This document shows, piece by piece, positions 50,609 through 60,330 of a stretch of 64,000 bases of DNA. Below the pieces are notes generated by a model. That model ran no database searches and was not told the origin of the DNA. It saw only the letters and a program-made list of their open reading frames with translations. Source of the DNA: Streptacidiphilus sp. P02-A3a (GTDB lineage: Bacteria; Actinomycetota; Actinomycetes; Streptomycetales; Streptomycetaceae); assembly GCF_014084105.1 (NCBI RefSeq), contig NZ_CP048289.1:6891922-6955921 (forward strand), given 5' to 3'. Both the position numbers and the translations under genes were made by a program. Every line of letters begins with the position of its first letter. The stretch's first letter is position 1.

Positions 50609-52096
50609 ATGATCCCCACAGCAGCCGCTCCTGCCGCAAGCACCGAACGCTGGTCGCCACGACTGTGGGCGACGCTCGTCGTCCTCTGCGCCGCCCTCTT
50701 CCTGGACTCGCTCGACGTCTCGATGGTGGGTGTCGCGCTTCCCTCGATCAGAACCGACCTGCACCTCAGTACCAACGCCCTCCAGTGGGTGGTCAGCGGT
50801 TACGTCCTCGGCTACGGTGGCCTGCTGCTGCTCGGCGGACGCGCGGCCGACCTGCTCGGGCGGCGCCGGGTCTTCCTCGTCGCGCTCGCGGTGTTCGCCG
50901 TGGCCTCGCTCTTCGGCGGCCTGGTCACCAGCGGCGGGCTGCTGATTGCCAGCCGCTTCATCAAGGGCGCAGCCGCCGCGTTCACCGCACCGGCCGGGCT
51001 CTCGATCATCACCACCACCTTCGCTGAGGGCCAGGCCCGCAACCGGGCTCTCAGCATCTACACCACCTGCGGCGCGAGTGGCTTCTCGCTCGGACTGGTG
51101 CTCAGCGGCCTGCTGACCGAGGTCGGCTGGCGCTGGACCTTCCTGCTGCCCTTCCCGCTGGCGCTGATCGCCCTCGCCGCCGGCATCCGCCTGATCCCCC
51201 ACCAGGAGCGCCTGGCCCGCGACGGCCGGGGCTACGACCTCGGGGGCGCGGTCACCGCGACCGGAGCGCTGCTGCTGCTCGTCTACACCGTGACCCAGGC
51301 GCAGACCGCGGGCTGGGCGAGCCCGCGGACGCTCCTCTCCCTGGTCGTGGTCATCGCGCTCGCCGCCGCCTTCGTCGCGATCGAGCTGCGCAGCGCGCAT
51401 CCGCTGGTACGCCTGGGCATCCTCCGCTCGGCGACGCTGGCGCGGGCCAACCTCAGCGGCATCAGCATGTTCGGGGCGTACGTGGCGTTCCAGTTCATCG
51501 CGACGCTCTACCTCCAGTCGCTGCTGGGCTGGTCGGCCTTGCAGATGGCACTGTCGTTCCTGCCCGCGGGCGCGCTGGTCGCGCTGTCGGCAACGAAGAT
51601 CGGCGGGCTGGTCGACCGCTTCGGAACGACGCGGCTGCTACTGATCGGCTTTCCCGCGGCGGTCCTCGGCTACGCGAACTTCCTGCGGATCGGTCCGCAC
51701 AGCGACTTCCCGACGGTCATCCTGCCGACGATGCTGCTGCTCGGCCTGCACTTCGCGCTGACCTTCCCCGCGCTCAACATCCAGGCCACGGCCGGAGTGG
51801 CCGATGCCGAACAAGGTCTGGCCTCGGGCCTGGTGAACACCTCGTTCCAGATCGGCGGCGCGGTTGTCCTGGCTGTCACCACGGCACTGGTCACCGCCGG
51901 GGGCACCGGCGGAACCGGTGACAAGCAGGCGCAGCTCGACGGCTACCGGCACGGCCTGCTGGTGGTCCTGGGCGTCTCGGCGGCCGGAATGCTCACCACC
52001 CTCCTCGCCCTGCGGCGCCCGAGGCAGAAGGCGAACTGGGGAGTCCCGGACTACCCGTTCGCGGCGCAGCGGGAGGACGCCCCGACGGAGGTCTGA
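50609..52096 (+). CDS. MFS transporter, DHA2 (14-helix) drug:H+ antiporter family
   Basis: 495 residues with about fourteen membrane helices. Motif A-like GGRAADLLGRRRVFLVAL follows helix 2, the DHA2 opening LFLDSLDVSMVGVALPSI is present, and motif C appears in GASGFSLGLVLSGLL. It probably exports a toxic small molecule using proton flow. The ATG at 50609 has no ribosome site but a -10 element seven bases upstream. Divergent from marR, which likely controls it. Confidence 0.92.
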   Translation: MIPTAAAPAASTERWSPRLWATLVVLCAALFLDSLDVSMVGVALPSIRTDLHLSTNALQWVVSGYVLGYGGLLLLGGRAADLLGRRRVFLVALAVFAVASLFGGLVTSGGLLIASRFIKGAAAAFTAPAGLSIITTTFAEGQARNRALSIYTTCGASGFSLGLVLSGLLTEVGWRWTFLLPFPLALIALAAGIRLIPHQERLARDGRGYDLGGAVTATGALLLLVYTVTQAQTAGWASPRTLLSLVVVIALAAAFVAIELRSAHPLVRLGILRSATLARANLSGISMFGAYVAFQFIATLYLQSLLGWSALQMALSFLPAGALVALSATKIGGLVDRFGTTRLLLIGFPAAVLGYANFLRIGPHSDFPTVILPTMLLLGLHFALTFPALNIQATAGVADAEQGLASGLVNTSFQIGGAVVLAVTTALVTAGGTGGTGDKQAQLDGYRHGLLVVLGVSAAGMLTTLLALRRPRQKANWGVPDYPFAAQREDAPTEV

Positions 52097-52365
52097 CACA
52101 CGGCGGACGTCGACGGCGCCGGACGCGCCGTGCGGGTCGCGACGGCGGTGGAATCGATCTTCAATCGTGATCATGTCCTTATGCCCGGATGTGAGCACTA
52201 TGAGCCAGGTCGGGGCCGACCCCATCGGGTCCTGCGTCCGTCAAATCGCTTCGATGCCAAGGGATTTGCTCGTTCCCGGCGGTCGCCGACGAGCCCCCTC
52301 CTCCCACCATGGTCACACCATTTTCTTATGCCACTATTACTCAAAATTAGTCCAGGGAGGGCGCG

Positions 52366-55300
52366 TTGCGTTCGCGTAAGATCATGTCGGGGGGCTCGCC
52401 GCTTCCGTCCAGGAGGCTGACGGCTACGGCGGTTTCCGCCGGCCTCACCATCTCGCTGCTGGGGGCCGCCACCGGCGTCTCCGAGGTCCAGGCAGAAGGC
52501 GTCGCCGTCCGCTCGGCCGTGGTGCCGGTGGCCAGTCGGCCTGACGCGGTGTCGGCGATGCTGGCGGCGAAGCGGCAGGGTTCCAAGGTGGAGGTGCTGG
52601 GCGACCGCACCGACGCTTCGCAGACCTTCGCCGATCCGGACGGCACCTTCTCCTACCAGGCGTCGGAACAGCCCAGGTGGGTCGAGCAGGGCGGTAGTTG
52701 GAAGTCGCTGGACGCGACGCTGACCACCGACGGCTCGGGCGATGTGGTGCCGACGTTGTCGGAGTCGCCGCTGGTGCTGTCCGGCGGCGGCAGCGGTCCG
52801 TTGGCGACGATGACGGTCGACGGGAAGACGACCACGCTGTCCTGGCCGACGGCGCTGCCGAAGCCCACGTTGGCGGGTGACACGGCGACGTACGCGGACG
52901 TGCTGTCGTCCGGTGCGGATCTGCAGGTGACGGCGACCGCGGCCGGTGGGATCGAGGAGACCCTGGTCGTCAAGAACGCCGCCGCGGCGGTGGATCCCCG
53001 GCTGGCCGACTTGCAGCTGGCCATCGGCTCGAACTCGGGCAGCACCGTGTCCGTGGACGCGGGCGGCAACCTGAACGTGGACGACGCCAAGGGCCGACTG
53101 CTGGTCAATTCGCCCGCTCCGGTGATGTGGGACTCCTCCACCACCGCCTCGACCGGGAACGCCGCCCCCTCGTCAGCCTCCTCGCCCGGCAGCCCGGTAG
53201 CGGGCGGGGCCGACGCGGACGGTCCGCTCAAGGTCCGCGCCGCCGCCAGGCCCTCGGCGACCGCTCAGGGCAGTAGGTCCACGGCGCAGACCCCCGGTTC
53301 GCATGCGCACACGGCCCGCGTAGCGGTGTCCTTCGACAAGAGGACCCACAAGCTGGCGCTCGCGGCCGACCAGGGCCTGCTGAAGTCCAAGAACACCGTG
53401 TTCCCGGTGTACGTGGACCCGGCCTACACGCCGCACCCGGCGTCGGGGGCGACCATGAACTGGGACCAGGTGCAGCAGGCGTACCCGACGACGTCGAACT
53501 ACGACGCGGCCCCGGGCACCGGCCTCGCCGTGGGCTACCAGGGCTTCTCCTCCCCGACCGGGATCGAGCGGACGTTCTACGAGATATCCGTCCCCTCGGC
53601 GATCTACGGCGCGACTGTCATCTCGGCGAAGCTCAACGCCAAGGTCACCTACGCGGCGGCGGCGGGATCCAACTCCACCACGATCCAGGCGTTCTCGACC
53701 GGGCCGATGAACTCGTCGACGGACTGGAACAACCAGCCGTCGAAGGACACCGGGGCGAACAATCCGAACTACCCGAGCCCCAACGGCTCGGCGACGTTCA
53801 CGACCACCAGCACCAGCCCGAACCAGGCCGTGTCCTTCGACGTGACCTCGGGCCTGCAGAACGTCGCCAAGAACAAGGCGGACAACTGGACGCTGGGGCT
53901 CTACAACGCGACTGAGACCAACGACACGGACTTCGTCCGCTTCGCGGACAACCCCACGTTCTCGATCACGTACAACAACCCGCCGGCCACGCCGGGCAGC
54001 CTCCTGCTCTCCCCTGCCGGCACGGTCGGTTCCACGGTCTACACCGCTGACAGCACTCCCACGCTGTCCGCGGCGGCGACCGATGCGAACAGTGACACCG
54101 TGCGGCTGGACTACCAGGTCCTGTCCGGCACCACGGTGAAGGCATCCGGCTCCAGCGCGTTCGTCAACTCCGGTGCCACCGGCACCTGGAGTCCTGCCAG
54201 CGCCCTGGCCGACGGTGCCTACACCTGGCAGGTCCGCGCCTACGACGGGCACGAGTACTCCGCCTGGAGCGCCGCGAAGGCCTTCACCGTGGACACCGCG
54301 GCCCCGGCCCGGCCGCAGGCGCAGTCGACCGCGTGGCCGCAGAACCAGTGGACCTCCGCCACCAGCGGAACCTTCAACTGGACGGACGGATCGAGCGACG
54401 TCAACAGCTACAGCTACTGGATGGACAGCGCCACCACCCGCACCACGGTGAGCGCCAGCACGACCGCCACCGGCACCCTGACCGTCGCCTCGGGCGCGGA
54501 GCACGTGTTCCACCTGGTGGCGACGGACCGGGCCGGCAACACCTCGCAGACCGACTACTTCTTCGGATCGGGGACCACCGCCGGGCCCATCGTCACCTCC
54601 TCCTTCTACCTGGCCGACGCCGCTCTGCGGGCGGCCGACAGCGGCACTGACACGAACTTCTCCTGGGCAGCGGTGAGCGGTACCGGCAGCTACGGCTACT
54701 CGGAGGACGGCGGTACCGCGCAGACCCTGACCTCGGACACCACCAGCCTCGCCTGGTACCCGGACGCGGGCAGCCACACCCTGAGCGTCTGGGGCGTGTC
54801 GGCGTCCGGCGTGCGCACCCCGGCCGGTACCTTCGCGTTCTCGGTCGCGCCCACGGTCGCCCCCAGCGCACCGACGGCGCTGTCCAGCATCGGCACCGAC
54901 ACCACCACGCCGTTGCTCGGAGGCGCGACCTCCGGTCTCGGCGGCGGCACCGTGGACGTGTTCTACTACCTCACCGATGCCGCGGGCAACGCGGTGGGAC
55001 AGACTCCGTACGCCCATGACGAGGTCGACGCGGGCAACCGCTCGATGCTGAGCATCCCCGACGGCACGCTCACCCCGGGTGCCACGTACCGCTGGTGGAT
55101 GACGGCCTGCCACGACCAGGCCTGCTCCGCCGACAGCGTCCACCAGAGCCTGGTCATCCAGCCCAGCGCCTCCCCCACCCCGCAGACGACCACGGTCACG
55201 CTGCCGGTGGCGGCAGTCGCCGACCGGGAGGCTCCGGTCACCGCGACCGCCTCCTCCACCGGTGGCAGCCTGCTCGTCGGCAGTGACGGAAGCCAGGTCT

Positions 55301-57102
55301 GGCGCTCGTACCTCACGGTCGACCTCTCCTCGCTTCCGGCGGGCAGCTTCGTGACCGACGCGACCCTCAACCTGGGCGCGGCGTCGGCACTCGGCTCCGG
55401 CGGGGCCGTGACCGTGGACGCCGACGCCGTCAGCGGCGCGTGGGACGCCACCACCACCGGTGACGCCCTCGCCGCTCTCGCCGGAGACCAGCTGAGCAGC
55501 ACTCAGGTGACGCCCGCGCAGACCGCGACGATCGAGATCGGCGACGCCCTCGACTCCTGGATGGCAGGAGACCCGAACAACGGCATCACCCTGCTGGCCG
55601 ACGACGAGACGGTCGGCAACGGGGTCAGCTTCGACTCCACCCGCAAGACCGGCGGCACGGCCCCCACGGTGACCGTCACCTACCTGGCCCCGACGACGCC
55701 CGGAGCGCCCACCGACCTGTCGGTCCAGGCAGGCGACGGCGATGCTCTGGCCACCTGGACCGCCCCCGAGTCGGTGGGCGCGAACGGTCCGGTGGGCTAC
55801 ACCGTCACCGTGCTCGACCCCTCCGGCGCGGTGCAGCAGACCCAGCAGGTCTCACGGCCCGAGGCACAGGTGACCGGTCTGACCGATACCGTTCCGTACA
55901 CCGTGCAGGTCGTCACCCACACCGGCTACGGGGACAGCGGCCCGGTCAGCGCACCGGTCACGCCGTCCGCCGCGTCCACCGGGACCGGCGACCTCGTGGC
56001 GGCGGTCGGGCAGTACTGGCAGGCCCGCGACGCTCTCCTGGCCGGTTCCACCGACGACTCCGCCGGAGCCCTCGCCGGCGCGAGCCAGTCGGCTCTGATC
56101 AGCGGCCTGGTGCAGGGAGAGGCCCCGGACGTGCTGACTCTGCGTCAACTCTCCGCCATGCACAGCGGAGACAGCCAAGCGCTGACAGCGGTCGCCGCGA
56201 ACAGCCCGCTGGTACTGGTGAGTCCCGACGCGTCGACGATCAGCGTGGAGGCGGACATCACCGACACCATCGCCTCGACCGACACGGACGGCACCACGAG
56301 CCCCAGCGACTCCGACAACGAGCGCACCTTCGTGTTCACCCGTGACCCGCAGGGCGACTACACGCTCACCGACTTCTACCTGTCGGACGCCCTGGTCCCG
56401 GTCGCCACCATCGACGCGACAGCGGCCACCGCGGAGGTCACCACCGCCGGGGGCACGACACAGCAGTCCTCGAAAGCCCAACTATCGGCGCAGGCAACGG
56501 CACCGGACGTCTCCGACGCGCCCCAGGCCGTCACCATGGATGCGAACGGCTGGCCGGCGGCCACCCCCAGCAGCCCGGTCCACTCGCTGGCGTCCTATCG
56601 GCCCTCGCTGAACCAGACGGCGGCCGTCAAGTGGGCACAGGCCCACTACAACGACTCCTGGATGTACAACCCGGACTGCACCGCCTGGGCGTCCCGGGTC
56701 CTGCACGACGGCGGCGGCATGGCCTACCACGACAGCTCGCTGCTGGACTACAACAACGACTCGTACTGGTGGCGCAAGACCGGCATCTTCGGCACTCACC
56801 AGACGTACTCGTACTCGGGTGCCCAGCACCTGGCCAACTTCCTGTCCAGCCTGTCCGGGAACTGGGTCGCCTACACCGGTCAGGCCCAGCCCGGGGACGT
56901 CATCTTCTACCGGTACCCGGGGTGGTCGTCGATCAACCACACCGCCGTGGTGGTGGACGTGAACCACTCGACCGGCGAACTGTGGGTCGCCCAGAGCGAC
57001 GACAACTACAAGCACCGGTCGATCTACGATCAGATCGCCAGCATCGAGAAGCAGTACCACGGCAAGGCTCCGACCATCTACATCCGCCATCTCAACTTCT
57101 GA
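52366..57102 (+). CDS. Very large secreted multidomain protein with C-terminal amidase-like domain
   Basis: 1578 residues. The TTG start at 52366 has GGGAGG five bases upstream, and a Sec signal follows (about 18-43, ATAVSAGLTISLLGAATG). Residues about 75-330 resemble the N-terminal part of actinomycete DNRLRE/RHS-type wall proteins (WKSLDATLTTDGSG, PLATMTVDGKTTTLSWP, VFPVYVDPAYTPH). Two DNRLRE-like domains lie near 370-540 and 950-1105, with fibronectin/Ig-like repeats between. The C-terminal 165 residues match an amidase (CHAP/NlpC-like) fold: PDCTAWASRVLHDGGG with likely nucleophile Cys1438, GDVIFY, and INHTAVVVDV with His1525. It probably cuts peptides or peptidoglycan outside the cell. 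Confidence 0.85.
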   Translation: MRSRKIMSGGSPLPSRRLTATAVSAGLTISLLGAATGVSEVQAEGVAVRSAVVPVASRPDAVSAMLAAKRQGSKVEVLGDRTDASQTFADPDGTFSYQASEQPRWVEQGGSWKSLDATLTTDGSGDVVPTLSESPLVLSGGGSGPLATMTVDGKTTTLSWPTALPKPTLAGDTATYADVLSSGADLQVTATAAGGIEETLVVKNAAAAVDPRLADLQLAIGSNSGSTVSVDAGGNLNVDDAKGRLLVNSPAPVMWDSSTTASTGNAAPSSASSPGSPVAGGADADGPLKVRAAARPSATAQGSRSTAQTPGSHAHTARVAVSFDKRTHKLALAADQGLLKSKNTVFPVYVDPAYTPHPASGATMNWDQVQQAYPTTSNYDAAPGTGLAVGYQGFSSPTGIERTFYEISVPSAIYGATVISAKLNAKVTYAAAAGSNSTTIQAFSTGPMNSSTDWNNQPSKDTGANNPNYPSPNGSATFTTTSTSPNQAVSFDVTSGLQNVAKNKADNWTLGLYNATETNDTDFVRFADNPTFSITYNNPPATPGSLLLSPAGTVGSTVYTADSTPTLSAAATDANSDTVRLDYQVLSGTTVKASGSSAFVNSGATGTWSPASALADGAYTWQVRAYDGHEYSAWSAAKAFTVDTAAPARPQAQSTAWPQNQWTSATSGTFNWTDGSSDVNSYSYWMDSATTRTTVSASTTATGTLTVASGAEHVFHLVATDRAGNTSQTDYFFGSGTTAGPIVTSSFYLADAALRAADSGTDTNFSWAAVSGTGSYGYSEDGGTAQTLTSDTTSLAWYPDAGSHTLSVWGVSASGVRTPAGTFAFSVAPTVAPSAPTALSSIGTDTTTPLLGGATSGLGGGTVDVFYYLTDAAGNAVGQTPYAHDEVDAGNRSMLSIPDGTLTPGATYRWWMTACHDQACSADSVHQSLVIQPSASPTPQTTTVTLPVAAVADREAPVTATASSTGGSLLVGSDGSQVWRSYLTVDLSSLPAGSFVTDATLNLGAASALGSGGAVTVDADAVSGAWDATTTGDALAALAGDQLSSTQVTPAQTATIEIGDALDSWMAGDPNNGITLLADDETVGNGVSFDSTRKTGGTAPTVTVTYLAPTTPGAPTDLSVQAGDGDALATWTAPESVGANGPVGYTVTVLDPSGAVQQTQQVSRPEAQVTGLTDTVPYTVQVVTHTGYGDSGPVSAPVTPSAASTGTGDLVAAVGQYWQARDALLAGSTDDSAGALAGASQSALISGLVQGEAPDVLTLRQLSAMHSGDSQALTAVAANSPLVLVSPDASTISVEADITDTIASTDTDGTTSPSDSDNERTFVFTRDPQGDYTLTDFYLSDALVPVATIDATAATAEVTTAGGTTQQSSKAQLSAQATAPDVSDAPQAVTMDANGWPAATPSSPVHSLASYRPSLNQTAAVKWAQAHYNDSWMYNPDCTAWASRVLHDGGGMAYHDSSLLDYNNDSYWWRKTGIFGTHQTYSYSGAQHLANFLSSLSGNWVAYTGQAQPGDVIFYRYPGWSSINHTAVVVDVNHSTGELWVAQSDDNYKHRSIYDQIASIEKQYHGKAPTIYIRHLNF

Positions 57103-57135
57103 GCCGTCCGCGGCGGCCGTGGAAAGGAAGACAGA

Positions 57136-57657
57136 TTGAGCAGGCTGTCCGTACGCAGCAGAAGGTGCCTCGGTTGGATCTCGATCGCCGCCGCGCTGGG
57201 CGTGCTCACCGCATGCTCGTCCAGCACCGGCGGGGCGAGGAACGGGCTCACCGACGAGGGCCGGCCCACAGCCGAGTTGACCCGTGCGGTGCGGGCGTTG
57301 GAGTCCGCGCTGGACAAACGGGACCTGGGGGCGCTGCGCTCCATGGCCGCTCCGGACAACTCCATGACCTACTTCGACGAGACGGTGTCCGACTACGGCG
57401 GGCACCCCGTGCACGCCACCGACTACGAGAGCTCGCTTCCCGGAGAGGTGATGGTCGGCCTGACCGCTGACTGCGGGACCGGCCGGAGTGCCGAGTTCGG
57501 CATCGACTTCCTCTACCAGCACGGCGGCTGGCGTCCGGCCTTCGGGCCGGACGCCAGCCAGGGAAGCGCGGCCCCCGGGCCGGACTTCCCCTCCGCCCGG
57601 CTCCCCAGCGGTGCCGCCTCCGCCTCGGCGGGAACGGACGGGTGCCCGGTTCGGTGA
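57136..57657 (+). CDS. Lipoprotein of unknown function
   Basis: 173 residues from the TTG at 57136 (GGAAAGGA seven bases upstream). The signal ends in a lipobox LTAC with Cys27, so it should be lipid-anchored outside the membrane. The soluble part has a helical stretch RAVRALESALDKRDLGALRS, the pattern of small ring-like (SnoaL/NTF2-type) domains, and then MTYFDETVSDYGGHPVHATD; it ends in a Ser/Ala/Pro tail. It begins 33 bases after the giant amidase-like protein and is probably cotranscribed, perhaps as an accessory or immunity-type partner at the surface. Confidence 0.8.
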   Translation: MSRLSVRSRRCLGWISIAAALGVLTACSSSTGGARNGLTDEGRPTAELTRAVRALESALDKRDLGALRSMAAPDNSMTYFDETVSDYGGHPVHATDYESSLPGEVMVGLTADCGTGRSAEFGIDFLYQHGGWRPAFGPDASQGSAAPGPDFPSARLPSGAASASAGTDGCPVR

Positions 57658-57717
57658 ACCGGGGGCCGGGCGGCGGCGTATGCACCGATGGGTTCACCGA
57701 CGGGCTGAGGAGACGAC

Positions 57718-57918
57718 ATGTGGGTGCGCGGAGTGATCGGGTTGGTCCTGGTGGCGGTCGGCGGACTGTGGATCGCCCAGGGGTCCGGGGCGGTGCACGG
57801 CTCGATGATGAGCGGCCACAGCCGTTACGCCGCGCTGGGGGTGGTCGTGGTGCTGCTCGGCCTGGCCCTCATCGGCTGGGCCTGGCGAATCCGCGAGAAC
57901 CGGCGCCCCCGGGCATAG
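57718..57918 (+). CDS. Small membrane protein (66 aa)
   Basis: Two membrane helices (about 3-22 and 37-56) with a short polar turn containing HGSMMSGHSR, and a basic cytoplasmic tail RIRENRRPRA. The ATG has GAGGAG five bases upstream. It follows the lipoprotein by 60 bases in the same direction. No family is recognised; its small size and place suggest an accessory to the envelope genes around it. Confidence 0.7.
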   Translation: MWVRGVIGLVLVAVGGLWIAQGSGAVHGSMMSGHSRYAALGVVVVLLGLALIGWAWRIRENRRPRA

Positions 57919-57984
57919 CCGTGCCGTCCGGAGCTTGGCGCCGCTGCGCCGTCGCAAGGCCCGGGCGAAGGCCGCCGCACCCGG

Positions 57985-58902
57985 TCAGACCCGCAGGTAC
58001 TTGCGCAGGGTCACAAAGGCCGCGAGGCCGGACATGCCGACGCCCAGGACCAGCATCAGCGGCATGGCCTGGAAGACCGGTCCCCAGCCGATGAAGGTGA
58101 TCACATCGACCGAGGGAGCCAGGAACTGATCGATCATCAGTGACTTCACCAGCGCCAGCATGGCCGAGGCCAGCACCGCGCCGACCACCCCGGCGAACGC
58201 GGCCTCGGCGATGAACGGCAGCTGCACCGAGTAGTTGGACGCGCCGACCAACCGTTTGATCCCGGTCTCCCGCTTGCGGCTGAAGGCCGAGATGCGCACG
58301 GTGTTGGCGATCAGCAGCGTGGTCACCGCGAGCATGACCAGCATCACCGACAGCGCCAGCACCTGGGCCCCGTCCAGCAGTCTGAACAGCGGTTTCAGTA
58401 CCTGGCTGTCGTCCTCCGCATGGCCCACCCCGGGCTGTCCGCTGACGAGTTCGGTGGCCGCGAGGTACTGCTGCGGGTCCTTCAACTTGATCTGCAGGTC
58501 GCCGTTGAAGGAGTCGGTCGAGGCGAAGCTGACCTCCGGGGAGTTGGCGTCCTCCTGCTTGTAGGAGCGGATCTCCTGCTCCGGGGTCTCGGTGTAGACC
58601 TTCTCGGTCAGCCCACTCTGCATCAGGCTGGCCTGCACCGCTGCCTTCTGAGCCTGCGTCGCCGGGCCGGTGGCACAGGATCCTGACTTGCTGTCGAGCG
58701 CGTCGTCCTTGGTGCAGAAGTAGACGCTCACCTCCACGCGTGCGGCCCAGTACCCCTGCATGGCGTCCACTTGGTCCCGCAGCAGGAGCGCGGCTCCGGC
58801 CAGGGCGAGGGACATGGCGGCGCTGATGACGACCGCGATGGTCATCGTCAGGTTGCGTCGCAGGCCGGTCCAGATCTCGGATATCAGGAACTGTGTGCGC
58901 AT
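57985..58902 (-). CDS. ftsX: FtsX-like permease-family protein without adjacent FtsE
   Basis: 305 residues of the FtsX type: the opening SEIWTGLRRNLTMTIAVVIS with the first helix, a large outer domain of about 130 residues with two Cys (YFCTKDD, SGSCATG), then three helices at the C-terminus (about 175-200, 225-250, 275-298) and TLRKYLRV. FtsX with the ATPase FtsE passes a signal across the membrane that activates peptidoglycan hydrolases at division. Here no ATPase gene adjoins; the next upstream gene is the giant secreted protein. It is thus probably a second, solitary paralogue that borrows an ATPase from elsewhere. It converges on the lipoprotein/small membrane-protein unit. Confidence 0.85.
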   Translation of the reverse strand: MRTQFLISEIWTGLRRNLTMTIAVVISAAMSLALAGAALLLRDQVDAMQGYWAARVEVSVYFCTKDDALDSKSGSCATGPATQAQKAAVQASLMQSGLTEKVYTETPEQEIRSYKQEDANSPEVSFASTDSFNGDLQIKLKDPQQYLAATELVSGQPGVGHAEDDSQVLKPLFRLLDGAQVLALSVMLVMLAVTTLLIANTVRISAFSRKRETGIKRLVGASNYSVQLPFIAEAAFAGVVGAVLASAMLALVKSLMIDQFLAPSVDVITFIGWGPVFQAMPLMLVLGVGMSGLAAFVTLRKYLRV

Positions 58903-59049
58903 GACGTCCCGGTGCGTTGAGATGGAGCGTGACGAGCACCCACTCTAGGGCCTGTGGCGGAAGTGATGGTCACGGACCCGCATGAGGGGCCTTGGTGTGC
59001 CCCCATGCGCCAGTGCATCAACGCGGCACTCGGATTCCCGCGTTGTGGG

Positions 59050-59083
59050 CCGGCGTCGATCACGTTTCGGTGATCGACGCCGG
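59050..59083 (-). terminator. Hairpin terminator after the right-edge giant gene
   Basis: A perfect 14-bp stem (59050-59063 with 59070-59083) and a six-base GTTTCG loop lie 41 bases beyond the stop at 59124. It separates that gene from ftsX, which therefore likely has its own promoter. Confidence 0.8.
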
Positions 59084-59123
59084 TCCCGGTCGAGTCGCTG
59101 TGCGTCAGTGGGGCTGTGCCGTT

Positions 59124-60330
59124 CTAGGCGAAGTAGCCACTGCAGTCGACGACGAGGTCGATGGTCGCCGCGCTGTGGTTGTAGAGGCTGATCTGGCCGC
59201 CAGTGCTGGTGGGGGTGAGGGCCAGATTGGCCACTGTCTGGGCGGCGTTCCAGTTGAGGTTGGAGGTGGTGGGTTGGGTGGTTCCGGACTCGTAGGCGAT
59301 GACGTTCCCGGCGTCGCTGTCGTCAGTGATGGTGAGCATGGTGACGAGCGTGGGCTGGGTCGCGGTGGTGACCTGCTGGGTGTCGGCCTGGTCGGTGGTG
59401 TAGGTGCCCCAGGCCGCGACCGGTGCGGCGGACGTGCCACCGGTGCCGTTTCGGGTGTCGACGAGCCGGGTCGGGCTGACGGCGTGGTAGGTCTGGCCGG
59501 TGGTGGACGTGGTGTAGTAGCCGGAGATGTCGACGATGACGGCGGCGGCGCTGCCGCGGTTGGCGATGGTGATGCTCCCTGTGCCGCTGAGGGGGATGTC
59601 GGCCGCCATGGAGGAGATGGCGTCGGCGGTGGAGTAGGTGAGGCTGGTCATCGCGGTCGGGTCGGAGCCGGTGGCGTACGCCTCCAGGTAGCCGCTGCCG
59701 GTCTGGCCGGCGGTGGTCAGGTTCGCTGCCACCGCCGTCGCGGTGCTGGGAACTCCGCTGTCGCCGGTGATCTGCAGAGTGAACGCGGTGTTGGCCGGAA
59801 CCGTGCCGACAGCGGTCAGGCCGGTGGTGTCAGCCGTGCTGGCGCGGGTGTCCAGGGCACGTGTGGCGGTGGCCAGTGGGGTGTAGGTCTGGTCGCTGGT
59901 CAGGTTCGGGTCGCTGGTGAAGTAACCGGTGAGGTCGACGATCAGGGCGCTGGTATTGGCGGAACTGCCGGCCGTGTAGAGGTCGATCTCTCCGTCATTG
60001 CCGACGGGCACGATCTGGTAGCCGGTGACGGTGTCGTTGGCCGTGTAGTTGGTTGAGGAAGTGATGGGGCGTTGGGTTCCGTCCGCGTAGGCGGTGACGA
60101 ATCCCGGGGCGTTCTGGTTGGTGGCGGTGACGTCGACGGCGACGGCGGTGACCGACGCCGGGATGGTGGCGGGAGCACCTGTGGTGGCCGGGGTGACGCT
60201 GTCGCCGGCGATCCGCAGCGGGACGACGGAGCCGCCTTGGACGGTGGCGGTACCGGCGGTCACCGCACCGTCGGTGTAGGCGACGTTGCTGCGGGTGTCC
60301 AGGATGCGGACGGGAAGGACGGACTGGTGG
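59124..60330 (-). repeat. Three tandem surface-repeat units (LDTR type) in the giant protein
   Basis: Three diverged units of about 140 codons, beginning near 60330, 59900 and 59480, each with an L-D-T-R motif near the start, a VPVG/IPLSG strand, a segment such as LIVDLTGYF, VIVDISGYY or LVVDCSGYF at the end. Such repeats occur in actinobacterial wall-associated enzymes and probably mediate binding. Confidence 0.7.

Noticed and set aside
55095..57102. Giant secreted protein as a polymorphic toxin with an RHS core
   Set aside because: The N-terminal module recalls RHS-type proteins, but no YD repeats or hyperconserved core are present, and the C-terminus is an amidase-like domain.
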